A stretch of 64,000 nt of DNA from the NCBI GenBank assembly GCA_016861105.1, contig BOKS01000010.1, forward strand, positions 1 through 64,000, read 5' to 3'. This DNA is from Betaproteobacteria bacterium. GTDB taxonomy: Bacteria; Pseudomonadota; Gammaproteobacteria; Burkholderiales; Casimicrobiaceae. This document shows positions 1 to 9,403 of this stretch, piece by piece; position 1 is the first letter of the stretch, and each line of letters begins with the position of its first letter. The position numbers and the translations under genes are program-made. The notes below the pieces were generated by a model. It did not search any database, was not told the DNA's origin, and saw only the letters and a program-made list of their open reading frames with translations.

Positions 1-351
1 CCGGCGAAGTTCGTGTTCGACGACGACGAGCGCCGCGGCGAGGCGCTCGATTCGATGGTGTCGGGCGGCTGCATCATCAGCGGCGCGAGGATCCGCCGCT
101 CGCTGCTGTTCTCGAAGGTCCACGTGCACAGCTACGCGGACGTCGAGGACTCGGTGGTGCTCGGCGACTGCGACATCGGCCGCCACTGCGTGATCCGCCG
201 CGCGGTGATCGACAAGAACTGCCGCCTGCCGCCGGGGACGACGGTGGGCGTGGACCCCGACGAGGACCGGCGCCGCTTCCACGTCACCGGCCGCGGCGTC
301 ACGCTCGTCACGCCCGACATGCTCGGCCAGCCCGTGCACGACGTGCCGTGA
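1..351 (+). CDS. glgC: glucose-1-phosphate adenylyltransferase, C-terminal fragment (window edge)
   Basis: This is the 3' end of a gene that begins before the window. The visible 116 residues contain the [12 protein letters not shown] stretch followed by hexapeptide-like turns, which is the C-terminal left-handed beta-helix of ADP-glucose pyrophosphorylase. The enzyme makes ADP-glucose from glucose-1-phosphate and ATP for glycogen synthesis. The reading frame is open from base 1 and ends in TGA at 349-351. The GH57 glycosidase 88 bases downstream fits a glycogen locus. The catalytic N-terminal domain cannot be seen here. Confidence 0.9.
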   Translation, partial: PAKFVFDDDERRGEALDSMVSGGCIISGARIRRSLLFSKVHVHSYADVEDSVVLGDCDIGRHCVIRRAVIDKNCRLPPGTTVGVDPDEDRRRFHVTGRGVTLVTPDMLGQPVHDVP

Positions 352-439
352 CGCGGGACCGCAGCGAGGGCGCGGCCCGGTCGCGCGGGCCGCCGGGAGC
401 GCGCGCCCCCGGCCCCGCCGCCGGCGAGAGGGGCGCCCG

Positions 440-2152
440 GTGAGCGCGGCCGTGGACGTCGCGCTCGTCTGGCACATGCACCAGCCGGACTACCGCGATC
501 CGCGCAGCGGTCGCTTCCGCCTGCCGTGGGTGCTGCTGCACGCGATCAAGGACTACGCGGACATGGCCGCGCACCTCGAGGCCCGGCCCGCCATGCGGGC
601 GGTGGTGAACTTCGTCCCGGTGCTGCTCGACCAGCTCGACGACTACGCCGCGCAGTTCGCGACGCGCACCTTCCGCGACCCGTTGCTCGCGGTGCTCGCG
701 CGCCCCGAGGGAGGCGCGATCGACGGCGAGGAGCGCGCGTTCCTGCTCGCGCAGTGCTTCGCGGCGAACCACGAGCGCATGATCGCGCCATTCCCGGCGT
801 ACGCGCAGCTGCGCGAGCTCGGCCGGCTCGCCGGGCAGGGCGACCCGGCGGGCTACCTCGCCGACGCGTTCCTCGACGACCTGCTGGTCTGGTACCTGCT
901 CGGCTGGACCGGCGAGACCGTGCGCCGCGGCAGCGCGCTCGTGCGCGCGCTCATGGCCAAGGGCCGCGGGTTCACGGCCGGCGATCGCCACGCGCTGCTC
1001 GATGCGATCGGCGCGATCGTCGGCGGGCTGGCGGGACGCTACCGCGCGCTCGAGGAGCGGGGCACGATCGAGCTGTCCACCTCGCCCGCGCAGCACCCGA
1101 TCGGCCCGCTGCTGCTCGACTTCGCGTGTGCGCGCGACGCGCGACCCGACCTTCCGTTGCCGAGGCACGCGCGCTATCCGGGCGGCGAAGAGCGGCTCGA
1201 CTTCCACCTCGACGCCGCGGCCGCCAGCCACCGGCACCGCTTCGGGCGATCGCCCGACGGCGTGTGGCCGCCCGAGGGCGCCGTCAGCGACGCGTTCGTC
1301 CACGCGCTCGCCCGACGCGGCGTCGGCTGGTTCGCCTCGGGCAGCCAGGTGCTCGACAACAGCCTCGCGCGCGCGCGCATCGACGCCGCCGCCGTCGACC
1401 GGCTGCGCGGATGGCGGCTGCCGTTCGCGCCGGCGACGATCGCGTTCTTCCGCGACGACCGCCTGTCCGACCTGATCGGCTTCGAGTACCGCCACTGGCA
1501 CAGCGGCGACGCGGTCCGCCACTTCGTCGCCGAGCTGGAAGCGCGCGGCCGCGCGACCGCGAACGGCCGCCCGCCGCTGGTGACGATCGTCGTCGACGGC
1601 GAGAACGCGTGGGAGCACTACCCCTACAACGGCTACTGGTTCCTGTCCGAGCTCTACGAGGCGTTGGCGACGCACCCCGCCATCCGGCCGCGCACGCTGC
1701 GCGAGGTCGTCGCCGAGTACGAGTCGCAGCGGCTGCGCGGCGCCGATCCGGCCGGCGTGCTGCCGTCGCTGGTCGCAGGCAGCTGGGTCTACGGCGACCT
1801 CGCGACGTGGATCGGCCATGCCGACAAGAACCGCGCCTGGGACCTGCTGGTCGACGCCAAGCGCGCGTGCGACGACGCGCTCGCCGCGGGAAGACTCGAT
1901 GCCGCCACGCGCGCCGCGGTGCACGACCAGCTCGGCGTCTGCGAGAGCTCGGACTGGTTCTGGTGGTTCGGCGACGTGCATCCGGCCGCGTCGGTCGCCG
2001 CATTCGACCGGCTGTTCCGCGCGAGCCTGGCGCGCGTCTACGCGCTGCTCGGCGTCGCGCCGCCGGAAGCGCTCGGGCAGCCGGTGAGCGCCGGCAGCGC
2101 GAGCGCCACCGATCACGACGCGATCATGCGCTCGACGCGCGCGGCGGACTGA
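440..2152 (+). CDS. glycoside hydrolase family 57 protein (alpha-amylase/glucanotransferase type)
   Basis: The 570-residue protein opens with WHMHQP (about residues 11-16), the region-I signature of GH57. The GVWPPEG stretch near residue 279 carries the candidate nucleophile Glu279. A VVDGENAWEHY motif follows around residue 386. GH57 enzymes cleave or transfer alpha-1,4-glucan chains in the cytoplasm, and no signal peptide is visible. The GTG start at 440 follows a purine-rich GAGAGGGG stretch. Position after glgC supports a role in glycogen turnover. Whether it is an amylase, a branching enzyme or a 4-alpha-glucanotransferase cannot be decided from sequence alone. Confidence 0.88.
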   Translation: MSAAVDVALVWHMHQPDYRDPRSGRFRLPWVLLHAIKDYADMAAHLEARPAMRAVVNFVPVLLDQLDDYAAQFATRTFRDPLLAVLARPEGGAIDGEERAFLLAQCFAANHERMIAPFPAYAQLRELGRLAGQGDPAGYLADAFLDDLLVWYLLGWTGETVRRGSALVRALMAKGRGFTAGDRHALLDAIGAIVGGLAGRYRALEERGTIELSTSPAQHPIGPLLLDFACARDARPDLPLPRHARYPGGEERLDFHLDAAAASHRHRFGRSPDGVWPPEGAVSDAFVHALARRGVGWFASGSQVLDNSLARARIDAAAVDRLRGWRLPFAPATIAFFRDDRLSDLIGFEYRHWHSGDAVRHFVAELEARGRATANGRPPLVTIVVDGENAWEHYPYNGYWFLSELYEALATHPAIRPRTLREVVAEYESQRLRGADPAGVLPSLVAGSWVYGDLATWIGHADKNRAWDLLVDAKRACDDALAAGRLDAATRAAVHDQLGVCESSDWFWWFGDVHPAASVAAFDRLFRASLARVYALLGVAPPEALGQPVSAGSASATDHDAIMRSTRAAD

Positions 2153-2216
2153 CGCGACCGCGCGACGCGACGGGCCCGCGGAGACGCTCGGCGAGCCCGA
2201 GCCGCTCGGCGCAGCG

Positions 2217-2783
2217 TCAGCGGACCGCCGGCGACGACGCGGTGCCGTCGACGTCGCGCATCCCGCCCGACGCCAGCGGCGCGCGGACGTCGAGCGCGGA
2301 CATCGTCTGCGCATCGGGCTGGCCCGATGCCGCGAGTCCCAGCGACTGCTGGAAGTCGCGCAGCGCGTCCTCGGTCTGCGGTCCCCACACGCCGTCGACC
2401 GGACCTGGATCGAACCCGCGCTCGCGCAGCGCCGCCTGCAGCGAGCGCACCGTGCTCGCGTCGTGCGCGTGCGCCGCGTTCATCGCGGCGCCGTCGCGAG
2501 GGGCCCCGCTGTCGTCCGCGCGGGCCGCGGCACGCGCCGCCCGCACGTCGGCGTCCGGCGTCGTGCCGCCCGCCTGGTGGTGGCCCGCGTAGCCGCCCAC
2601 GCCCGCGCCGATCGCGGCGCCGACCGGCCCGCCGACGGCCGCGCCGACCAGTGCGCCGCCGGTCGCGCCGACGGCCGTGCCCTTTTCGCTGCGGTCCATG
2701 TTGCCCCAGGTCGCGCATCCCGAGAACAGTGCCGCCACGGCGAGCGCCGTGGCCGTCCTGACGATCCGAGTGCCTTGCATCAT
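2217..2783 (-). CDS. lipoprotein with glycine-zipper and peptidoglycan-binding domain
   Basis: The 188-residue product has a lipoprotein signal ending in FSGC (Cys23). A Gly/Ala-rich glycine-zipper segment follows at about residues 38-70, of the kind seen in outer-membrane Rick17kDa/OsmB-like proteins. A PG_binding_1-type repeat lies near residues 110-165 and contains LRERGFDPGPVDGVWG. It is therefore probably an outer-membrane lipoprotein that contacts peptidoglycan. The gene is monocistronic on the minus strand and convergent with the GH57 gene. ATG at 2780 is an equally possible start. No copy of the local promoter element was found upstream. Confidence 0.8.
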   Translation of the reverse strand: MMQGTRIVRTATALAVAALFSGCATWGNMDRSEKGTAVGATGGALVGAAVGGPVGAAIGAGVGGYAGHHQAGGTTPDADVRAARAAARADDSGAPRDGAAMNAAHAHDASTVRSLQAALRERGFDPGPVDGVWGPQTEDALRDFQQSLGLAASGQPDAQTMSALDVRAPLASGGMRDVDGTASSPAVR

Positions 2784-3050
2784 CCGTGCCTCCGTGTCCG
2801 ATGTGACGGCCTACGCGTCGCAGGCCGCGGGCGCGCCGGGTCTGCTCGACCGCGACGGCGTGGAGCGATGATCGACCCGATCGACCCCGCAGGCAGCAGG
2901 ACGCGGCAGGCGCGGCGCGTCGGACGGCGGCGCCACGCACGGTCGGCGGAGCCGCCGCGCGCGCGGACGGGCATCGACCACGCACCGGCGAGCGTCGACG
3001 CTACGTGGATGCACCACCCGCCCTGCCGGCGCGACCGACGGACGTTCGCC
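2784..3050. other. intergenic region between divergent genes
   Basis: This is the upstream stretch shared by the minus-strand lipoprotein gene and the plus-strand hydrolase gene. Apart from the composite promoter element that starts at 3051, no gene, hairpin terminator or repeat is visible. The short open frames here look like composition artefacts. Confidence 0.5.
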
Positions 3051-3106
3051 ATTCGGACCGAATAGCGACGTTTCACTGACGACGAGGGCAATGCGCGGCC
3101 GCTAAC
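3051..3106 (+). promoter_or_regulatory. composite promoter element A (dyad + CTGACGAC box + TAAC box)
   Basis: The perfect dyad ATTCGGACCGAAT (3051-3063) is followed by 12 bases ending in CGTTTCA. Then come CTGACG (3076-3081), a 19-base spacer and GCTAAC (3101-3106). The same layout recurs at five other places in the first 18 kb. Reading the two hexamers as -35 and -10 boxes, and the dyad as an activator site centred near -55, is inference. The element precedes the DUF900 hydrolase lipoprotein gene. Confidence 0.65.
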
Positions 3107-3251
3107 GTGGCGTCATCGAAGAAGCGCGGTCGCCGCGGCCCCGACGCCCGGCGCCGTCGGTGGGTTGCGCCGGCGCTTCTTCGCGGTTCGCGCCCACACC
3201 ACCATGACATCCCCCCGCATCGTTCCCCACCACGCCGAGGCCCGCTTGCAG

Positions 3252-4706
3252 ATGGACTCGCGGCCCCGCTGGCCGATGGAGCGCCCGCCCGCAGTGGCGG
3301 GGCCGCGCGCTCGCGAAGGGACGCCGCGCGTGCGTGGCACCCGCGGCGATCGCGGCAGCGGTGGCGCACCGGCGCCGCGGCCGGACCGCCACGCCACGGG
3401 TTGGCGGCGCTTCGCCGCGTCCGTCGCCATCGCGCTCGCCCTCGGCGGCTGCGCGACGACCCAAGAACTGATGCCGACGCCCGCGCTGTACACGGGTGCG
3501 GACGCCAGGATTCCCTTCCCGCGGACCTCCGTCCACGCGCCCCGGCCGACGCTCGACCTGCTGTTCATCACCGATCGCGCGCCGGCGCCATCGGGAAGCC
3601 GGGTCCCCTACACGGCCGCACGCTCGCGCTCCATGGCCTTCGGATCGTCGACGGTCGAGTTCGGCGACGGCATCGACTGGGATGCGCTGGTCAGCGAAAG
3701 CGTTGCGCCGCGGCGCGCCGGCGTCCTCCATGTCAAGCTCGGGTCGACGCGGGAACTCGGCCGTTTCCCGGCGATCCCCTACGAGCTCGACGTCGGTCCC
3801 GGCGGTGCTCATCGCGCGCCGCAGGTCGTCCAGGCGTTCGAGCGGACGAAGCGCGATCTGCAGGAGGAGATCGGCAAGCGCGTCGCCGCCGCGCCGCGCA
3901 AGGAGGTCGTGCTTTTCGTGCACGGCTTCCGCACGTCGTTCGAGGACGCCGCGCTGACGATGGGGCAGCTCTGCCACTTCCTCGGGCGCGAGTTCGTCTG
4001 CGCCATCTTCAGCTGGCCTGCCGGCGCACGGGGCGGGCTCCTGCTGGGCTACGACGCCGATCGCGAATCCGCGGAGTACGCGGTGGAGGACCTCGTCAAG
4101 GCGCTGCGGATGATCGGCGCGACGCCGGGCGTCCAGCAGGTTCACCTGGTCGCGCACAGCCGCGGCTCGGATACCGTCGCATCGGCGGTCTCCGCGCTCG
4201 GCGCGGAAGCGTACATGCGGCGTAGCTCGCCCGACCGGGAGTTCCGGCTCGGCAACATCGTGCTCGTCGCCCCCGATCTCGACGGCGACGTCGCAGTGAG
4301 CAAGATCTTCAAGGTGTTCTCCGATCCCGACCTGCCTTTCGGCGACCGCCCGGACGCCAACGCCCTGATCCCTCCCGCCCCCGGCCTGCGACTGACGCTG
4401 TACGCATCGCCGGACGACAAGGCGATCGCCACGGCAGGGTGGCTGTTCGGCAGCATCGCGCGGCTGGGCCGACTGGACGCGACGATGTTCACCGGCGACC
4501 AGATCGACGCGATCGGCAGCCTGCGTGCGATCGACATCATCGAGGTCCGGGGAACCACCGACCTCTTCGGGCACAGCTACCTCACTTCCAATCCGCGCGT
4601 GAGCGCCGACATCATCGCCTTGCTGCGGTACGGACTGCGACCGAACGATCCAGGCCGCCCCCTCGAGCGCATCGCCGGGTCGTTCTGGCGCCTGACCCGG
4701 CGCTGA
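3252..4706 (+). CDS. alpha/beta hydrolase (DUF900-type) lipoprotein
   Basis: The open frame extends up to 3165, but the likely lipoprotein signal (RRFAASVAIALALGGC) starts well inside it. The ATG at 3252 is chosen here; ATG 3276 or GTG 3330 are also possible. The mature part has an alpha/beta-hydrolase core: an oxyanion-loop VLFVHGFRTSFED and a nucleophile elbow VHLVAHSRGS. This matches the DUF900 family of unknown substrate. The protein is predicted to be anchored in the cell envelope. Composite promoter element A lies just upstream. The residues before the lipobox are Arg/Pro-rich and probably not translated. Confidence 0.75.
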   Translation: MDSRPRWPMERPPAVAGPRAREGTPRVRGTRGDRGSGGAPAPRPDRHATGWRRFAASVAIALALGGCATTQELMPTPALYTGADARIPFPRTSVHAPRPTLDLLFITDRAPAPSGSRVPYTAARSRSMAFGSSTVEFGDGIDWDALVSESVAPRRAGVLHVKLGSTRELGRFPAIPYELDVGPGGAHRAPQVVQAFERTKRDLQEEIGKRVAAAPRKEVVLFVHGFRTSFEDAALTMGQLCHFLGREFVCAIFSWPAGARGGLLLGYDADRESAEYAVEDLVKALRMIGATPGVQQVHLVAHSRGSDTVASAVSALGAEAYMRRSSPDREFRLGNIVLVAPDLDGDVAVSKIFKVFSDPDLPFGDRPDANALIPPAPGLRLTLYASPDDKAIATAGWLFGSIARLGRLDATMFTGDQIDAIGSLRAIDIIEVRGTTDLFGHSYLTSNPRVSADIIALLRYGLRPNDPGRPLERIAGSFWRLTRR

Positions 4707-5119
4707 TCCTGGCCGCCTTCGACGCGCTCGAGCGCCCGGGCCGCGCGCCCCGAAGGGAAATCGCCCGGAGGCCGGCAGGCCCTCTGGGCGCCCCCGACGG
4801 TGTCATCGAGGTGCCATCGAGAGGCTGTCATGAACGTCTCGCCGACGCTGCACGCGACCGCGGTCGTGCCACCCGCGCCACGGCAACGGGGCGCGGATGG
4901 CCCCTTTGTCGCATTTCTTCAGAAACTTGGATGACGGTCCGCCGCCCCGCCTCGCGCGTCGCGCGGCACGAGCGCTGGCGGCGGTCCACCCGCTGACGCC
5001 GATCTCTGGTGAAATAGCCTCCGGGGTCCACGCCGCGATGCCAGGTGCCCCGGCCGCGCGGTGCATCGGAGCAGGCGCGGGCCCGGCCTAATCGATCCGT
5101 CGTCGACCCCGAGGTCGCC
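4707..5119. other. intergenic region, nothing recognised
   Basis: These 413 bases separate the hydrolase gene from the winged-helix regulator. I see no conserved frame, no intrinsic terminator with a T-tract and no copy of the composite promoter element. A short imperfect tandem repeat (CATCGAG units near 4805-4823) is the only visible structure. Confidence 0.5.
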
Positions 5120-5488
5120 ATGGCAGACCCGCCTGCCGCCGGTCGCACCAGATTGGCACCCGATCCGGTGCGGGTCGACTTCGACCGCTTCGAGCTCGAC
5201 GAGGCCAATGCGCGCCTGCTCCGCGATGGCCGGCCCATCGCCCTGGCACCGACGCCCTTCGCCGTGCTCTGTGCGCTCGCGCGCCGGCCCGGTTCGCTGC
5301 TCACCAAGCAGGCGCTGCTCGACGAGGTCTGGGGCCACCAGTTCGTGAGCGAATCCGTCCTGAAGACGGTCATCAGCGAGCTGCGCACGACGCTCGACGA
5401 CGATGCCCGCAGCCCGCGCTTCATCGAGACCGTATCCCGGCGTGGCTATCGCTTCATTGCGGCGACGGCGGCTCCCGCCCTGCCGTAG
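5120..5488 (+). CDS. winged-helix (OmpR/CadC-type) DNA-binding domain, cut off by an in-frame TAG
   Basis: The 122-residue product is a Trans_reg_C winged helix. It contains the recognition region LLTKQALLDEVWGHQFVSESVLKTVISELR and the wing motif FIETVSRRGYRFIA. The ATG at 5120 is chosen because everything before it is Arg/Pro-rich. The frame ends with TAG at 5486-5488. Coding continues in the same frame without a gap into an ATPase domain, reading AEAPVSAAGAEQPGAFIGR and onward. Full-length relatives combine both parts in one protein of about 970 residues, so this looks like one regulator gene split by a nonsense codon. The domain alone could still bind DNA. Confidence 0.75.
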   Translation: MADPPAAGRTRLAPDPVRVDFDRFELDEANARLLRDGRPIALAPTPFAVLCALARRPGSLLTKQALLDEVWGHQFVSESVLKTVISELRTTLDDDARSPRFIETVSRRGYRFIAATAAPALP

Positions 5489-5614
5489 GCGGAGGCGCCG
5501 GTTTCCGCTGCGGGCGCGGAACAGCCGGGCGCGTTCATCGGACGCACGGATGCGCTCGCGCGGCTTCGCCGGGCCTGGGACGGGGCGCTCGCAGGGAAGC
5601 GTTGCGTCGTCTGG

Positions 5615-8035
5615 GTGGCCGGCGAGCCGGGGATCGGCAAGACCACGCTGATCGAGCACTTCGCCGCCAGGCTCGGCGACGTCCTGGTGGGCCGCGGCCA
5701 GTGCGTCGAGCACTTCGCCACCGGCGAGCCCTATCTTCCCGTCCTCGAAGCGCTGTCCGGGCTGTGCCGCAGCGATGCCACGCTGGTGCCGCTCCTGCGC
5801 GCGGTGGCGCCGACCTGGCTGCTGCAGCTGCCGTGGCTGTGCACGGCGCAGGAGCGGGACGCGCTGCGGCGCGAGCTCGCGGGCGTCAGCCCCGACCGCA
5901 TGCTGCGCGAGATGGGCGAGCTCCTCGACCGATCCGCGGAGCGCGCCCCGCTGCTGATGATCACCGAGGACCTGCACTGGAGCGATCGCGCGACGATCCA
6001 GCTCGTCGACTACGTGGCGCGCCGGCGCGGCGCGGGGCGCCTGATGTGGCTCGCCAGCTTCCGCCTCGCGGAAGTCGTCGCGCTCGATCATCCGCTCAAC
6101 GGCGTGCGGCACGAACTGCGCCTGCACCGTCTCGTCGAAGAGATCGTGCTCGACCCCTTCTCCGAGAAGGAGGTCGCCGACTACGTGACCGAGCGGCTGC
6201 CGGCGATGGCCGCGGACGAGGCATTCGTGCATGCGTTGCACGAGCGCACGGACGGATTGCCTCTGTTCGTGGCAACCCTTGTCGCCGAAGCCGCTTCGCG
6301 AGGCGCCCAGGGCGCGGACGCGGCGCTCAAGGGGCCGTCCGACGGCACGGCCGTGCCGGAGAGCCTCGCGCCCGTCATCGACCACTACATCGCGAAGCTC
6401 ACCGGAGAGCAGCGCTCGCTGCTGTCCGCGGCGGCCGTCTGCGGACAGGAGTTCCGCGTCACCACGCTCGCCGAGCAGCTCGGCTGGGACGTCGCGCGCG
6501 TCGGCGAGGCATGCGATCAGCTCGCGCGCGAGCAGTTCTGGCTGATCGCGCCGCGGGCGGAGCCACGCTTCGATGCGCCGGAACCGCCGTATGCGTTCAG
6601 GCACGCGCTGTTCCGCCGGATGATGTACGAGCGCACGCCCGCGCACGCCCGCGCCGACCTGCACCGCAAGGCCGCTGGAGCACTCGAGCGGGAGCGCTCC
6701 GCGGGGATGCCGGTGACGGCTGCTGAGCTCGCCGCGCACTTCGACCGCGGGCGCGAGCCGATGGCGGCGTTGCGCTACTACGCGGAGGCGACGGAGCAGG
6801 CGCTCGCGAACCTGGCGTACCACGAGTGCATCGCCGTCACCTCGCACGGACTGGACCTTCTCGCGCGGGTGGCGGACGGCGCCGAGCGCACCGCCGTGGA
6901 GATCTCCCTGCTCACGCTGCGGGGCATCGCGGCGATGCAGGTGCTCGGCATCGGGCCGGAGGCGAAGGCGGCGTTCCGTCGGGCGTACACGCTGCTCGCC
7001 GACGTCCCGCACCATCCGATGCGCCGGCGCCTGCTGTACGGCTACGGTTTCATCGCCAGCCTGAGCGGTGACTACGCGGAGGCGCTCGAGGTCGCCGACC
7101 GCGCCGAGGCGCTCGCGTCGGCCGCCGGGGATCCCACCCTGGTGCTCGCCGCCTGCATCGTCCATGGAGAAGTCGACCAGCTGCAGGTACGGCCGCGCGC
7201 CGCGATGACCTGGATCGAGCGGGGACTCGGCGTCGCCGAGCGGTTCGACACGATCGACGAGATCTTCATCGCCGACCCGCAGGTCACGCTTCTGGGACTG
7301 CTCGGCCTGCAGCACCTTCACGCCGGACGGGTCGACCTGGCCCACGAGGCGCTGCAGCGCGCGCGCACGAGGGCAGGCCACGTTCCGCAGCCGATGAACC
7401 GCCTCGTCGCGCTCTGGTTCGAGGCGCTTCTCGAGGTTCGACTCGGACGCCAGCACCGGGTCGCGGCGATCGCCGACGAAATGCGCACGCTCGTCGAGGC
7501 GTTCGGACTCGCGCACGGCCGCAACGGGTGGCGATGGTTCGCAGGTTGGGCCGACGCGCGCTCGGGTCGCCCGGCGGACGGCTACCGCCGGATCCGCGAG
7601 GCCTACGGCGAGAACACGCAGCTCGGGATGCTCGCGGGGGCCACCGAGGTGCTCGGATATGGCGCGGAGGCGGCGCTGCTCGCCGGCGATGCCGACGCGG
7701 CCGAGCGCGACCTTGCGGAAGCGCTGCATGCCGCAGACGCGCGCGGCGAACGCGTGTACCTGGTGCAGCTCCTCATGCTGGAAGGCGCGCTCGCCCGCGC
7801 GCGGGGGCACCCGACGGCGGCGGACGCGTCGCTGAGACGCGCAGCCGCGGAGGCCGTCGCGCAGGAGTCGCCGTGGCTCGAACTCGCGGCGTTGCTCGCG
7901 CTTTGCGAGCACGGGCGCGCCAAGGCGGACGAACGCAGCCGCCTGGCGACGCTCGTCGCGCAGCTTCCGCAGGCGCGTGACACCGACGCGCTCGCTCGCG
8001 CTCGCGCCGCACTCGACAGGAAGCACCGGACCTGA
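5615..8035 (+). CDS. AAA/NACHT-type ATPase and TPR-like part of the split winged-helix regulator
   Basis: This frame is in phase with the winged-helix gene and begins with an AAA_16-type module: Walker A GEPGIGKTT at the very start and Walker B-like LLMITEDLHWSD near residues 112-123. About 400 residues of helical, TPR-like C-terminal repeats follow, the architecture of large LuxR/SARP-like ATPase regulators. The only in-frame start after the TAG is GTG 5615, which would cut off the strand before Walker A. Separate translation would therefore give a damaged domain. It is best seen as the distal part of one gene, either a pseudogene or a readthrough product. It converges with the PerM-type gene 38 bases away. 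Confidence 0.7.
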   Translation: MAGEPGIGKTTLIEHFAARLGDVLVGRGQCVEHFATGEPYLPVLEALSGLCRSDATLVPLLRAVAPTWLLQLPWLCTAQERDALRRELAGVSPDRMLREMGELLDRSAERAPLLMITEDLHWSDRATIQLVDYVARRRGAGRLMWLASFRLAEVVALDHPLNGVRHELRLHRLVEEIVLDPFSEKEVADYVTERLPAMAADEAFVHALHERTDGLPLFVATLVAEAASRGAQGADAALKGPSDGTAVPESLAPVIDHYIAKLTGEQRSLLSAAAVCGQEFRVTTLAEQLGWDVARVGEACDQLAREQFWLIAPRAEPRFDAPEPPYAFRHALFRRMMYERTPAHARADLHRKAAGALERERSAGMPVTAAELAAHFDRGREPMAALRYYAEATEQALANLAYHECIAVTSHGLDLLARVADGAERTAVEISLLTLRGIAAMQVLGIGPEAKAAFRRAYTLLADVPHHPMRRRLLYGYGFIASLSGDYAEALEVADRAEALASAAGDPTLVLAACIVHGEVDQLQVRPRAAMTWIERGLGVAERFDTIDEIFIADPQVTLLGLLGLQHLHAGRVDLAHEALQRARTRAGHVPQPMNRLVALWFEALLEVRLGRQHRVAAIADEMRTLVEAFGLAHGRNGWRWFAGWADARSGRPADGYRRIREAYGENTQLGMLAGATEVLGYGAEAALLAGDADAAERDLAEALHAADARGERVYLVQLLMLEGALARARGHPTAADASLRRAAAEAVAQESPWLELAALLALCEHGRAKADERSRLATLVAQLPQARDTDALARARAALDRKHRT

Positions 8036-8073
8036 AGGGCGGCGCAGGGCCCGCAACAGGGCGGGGTGCCGCG

Positions 8074-9165
8074 TCAACGCCGTCCCGCGGGAGATCGGAC
8101 CAGCACCTGCGCTTCCACGCCTTCGGTGCGCGCGAGATCGCGGGCGCGCTGGTCCCAGAGCTCCCTCGCAAGCGTGAGCACGACCGGGCCCACGACGATC
8201 CCGACCAGGCCCAGAGCCTCGAAGCCGCCGAGACAGCCCATCAGCACCCACACGAACGGCAGGCGGGTGCCGTCGCGCGCGACCAGCGGACGCACGAGCT
8301 TGTCGCCGCAGAAGAGCACCGCGCAGCCGAGCGCGAACGCGAGAAACGCGGACGTGCCGGCCAGCGTCATCCACAATTGCAGCGCCAGCGCGGCGACCGC
8401 GACGTAGCCGACGAAGGGCACGAGCGAGAACGCGCCCGTGAGGGCGGCCCACACCCCGGCGTGCGGGACGCCGACGATCGCGTACGCCCCCCAGGCCGCG
8501 AAGCCGTTGAACAGCCCCACCACCAGCACGCTGTTCACCGATGCGCGCGCCGAGCGCGCCGCGACCGCGACGTAGGCTTCGGCACGCTCGCCCACCGAGC
8601 CGCGCAGGATCCGCCTGAAGTCCCGCGCCTGCGCGTCGCCCTCCTGGTACAGGAAGAACAGCATCAGGATCGCGAACACGATGATGAACAGGTGGCGCGC
8701 GACGAACTGCCCGACCGATTGGGCCCAGCCGAGCCAGGCGCTCGATTCCGCGCGCTCCGCCCACATGGACAGCGCTCCCGCGTGGGCGAGCTCGCGGTGC
8801 CACCGGCTCGACAGCCAGCGCCCCACGACCGGCAGCTCGTCCAGCCAGGCCGGCACGGGCACGCCCCTCGCGTCGGCGGACGCGAGCTCTGCCAGCATGG
8901 TGTGGGCTTCCGTCAGCAGGGCCGTGAAACCGAGCACCATCGGCGCCAGGACGAACACGGCCATCAGGCCGGTGAAGGCGAGCGCGGTCGCGTTGCGACC
9001 GAGCCATGGCGCCAGGAGGGACCGGAAGCGGACGAAGAGGGGCCAGCTGGCGACCGCGGCCACGCAGGCGGCGAGAATCGCCTGCACGAAGTCGTGCAGG
9101 ATCCACACCGCGAGCACGACGATCAGCGCGGCGTGGAACCATCGTCCGTTCAGCTTGATGTTCAT
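8074..9165 (-). CDS. AI-2E family (PerM/TqsA-type) transporter
   Basis: The 363-residue integral membrane protein has hydrophobic segments at the N-terminus (WFHAALIVVLAVWILHDFVQ), a paired block after residue 60 and a cluster in the C-terminal half. The latter includes GLFNGFAAWGAYAIVGVP and FSLVPFVGYVAVAALAL, typical of the AI-2E/PerM family. The family exports autoinducer-2 or acts as a cation/proton antiporter; the substrate is unknown here. The gene is transcribed on the minus strand. A reverse-oriented copy of the composite promoter element lies 100 bases upstream of its ATG, divergent from the copy serving the DUF3141 gene. Confidence 0.88.
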   Translation of the reverse strand: MNIKLNGRWFHAALIVVLAVWILHDFVQAILAACVAAVASWPLFVRFRSLLAPWLGRNATALAFTGLMAVFVLAPMVLGFTALLTEAHTMLAELASADARGVPVPAWLDELPVVGRWLSSRWHRELAHAGALSMWAERAESSAWLGWAQSVGQFVARHLFIIVFAILMLFFLYQEGDAQARDFRRILRGSVGERAEAYVAVAARSARASVNSVLVVGLFNGFAAWGAYAIVGVPHAGVWAALTGAFSLVPFVGYVAVAALALQLWMTLAGTSAFLAFALGCAVLFCGDKLVRPLVARDGTRLPFVWVLMGCLGGFEALGLVGIVVGPVVLTLARELWDQRARDLARTEGVEAQVLVRSPAGRR

Positions 9166-9264
9166 CGTGACCGCGCTTCCTGCGAGTGAGGGATGCCGGA
9201 TGCAAGCCGGCGCGCTCGCCGGCGCGGTAGTCGCCGCGCCAGCGACTCCGCCCAGTACCCCGAG

Positions 9265-9320
9265 CGTAGGGCGGCATCCGCCGTCCAGTCGTCAGCGATC
9301 CGTCGCGTTACGGTCCGATT
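9265..9320 (-). promoter_or_regulatory. composite promoter element F (minus strand)
   Basis: Read on the minus strand, AATCGGACCGTAA (9320-9308) is followed by 12 bases, CTGACG (9295-9290), a 19-base spacer and CCTACG (9270-9265). The CTGACGACT core is identical to that of the plus-strand copies. It faces the AI-2E family gene, whose ATG is at 9165, and lies back to back with element B. Confidence 0.6.
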
Positions 9321-9403
9321 GACCGGGCGGCGGCCGCACCGGTGCCCCTGCGCACGCGATCCGGCGGCACCGCCGTCCGCGCGCCGCGGTCCGGGGGTAC
9401 CGA

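Noticed and set aside
4919-9277. A 1452-codon open frame on the minus strand opposite the winged-helix/ATPase gene and into the permease gene
   Set aside because: It is extremely Arg/Gly/Ala-rich, has no domain motifs and lies antisense to clear coding sequence. It follows from third-position GC bias.
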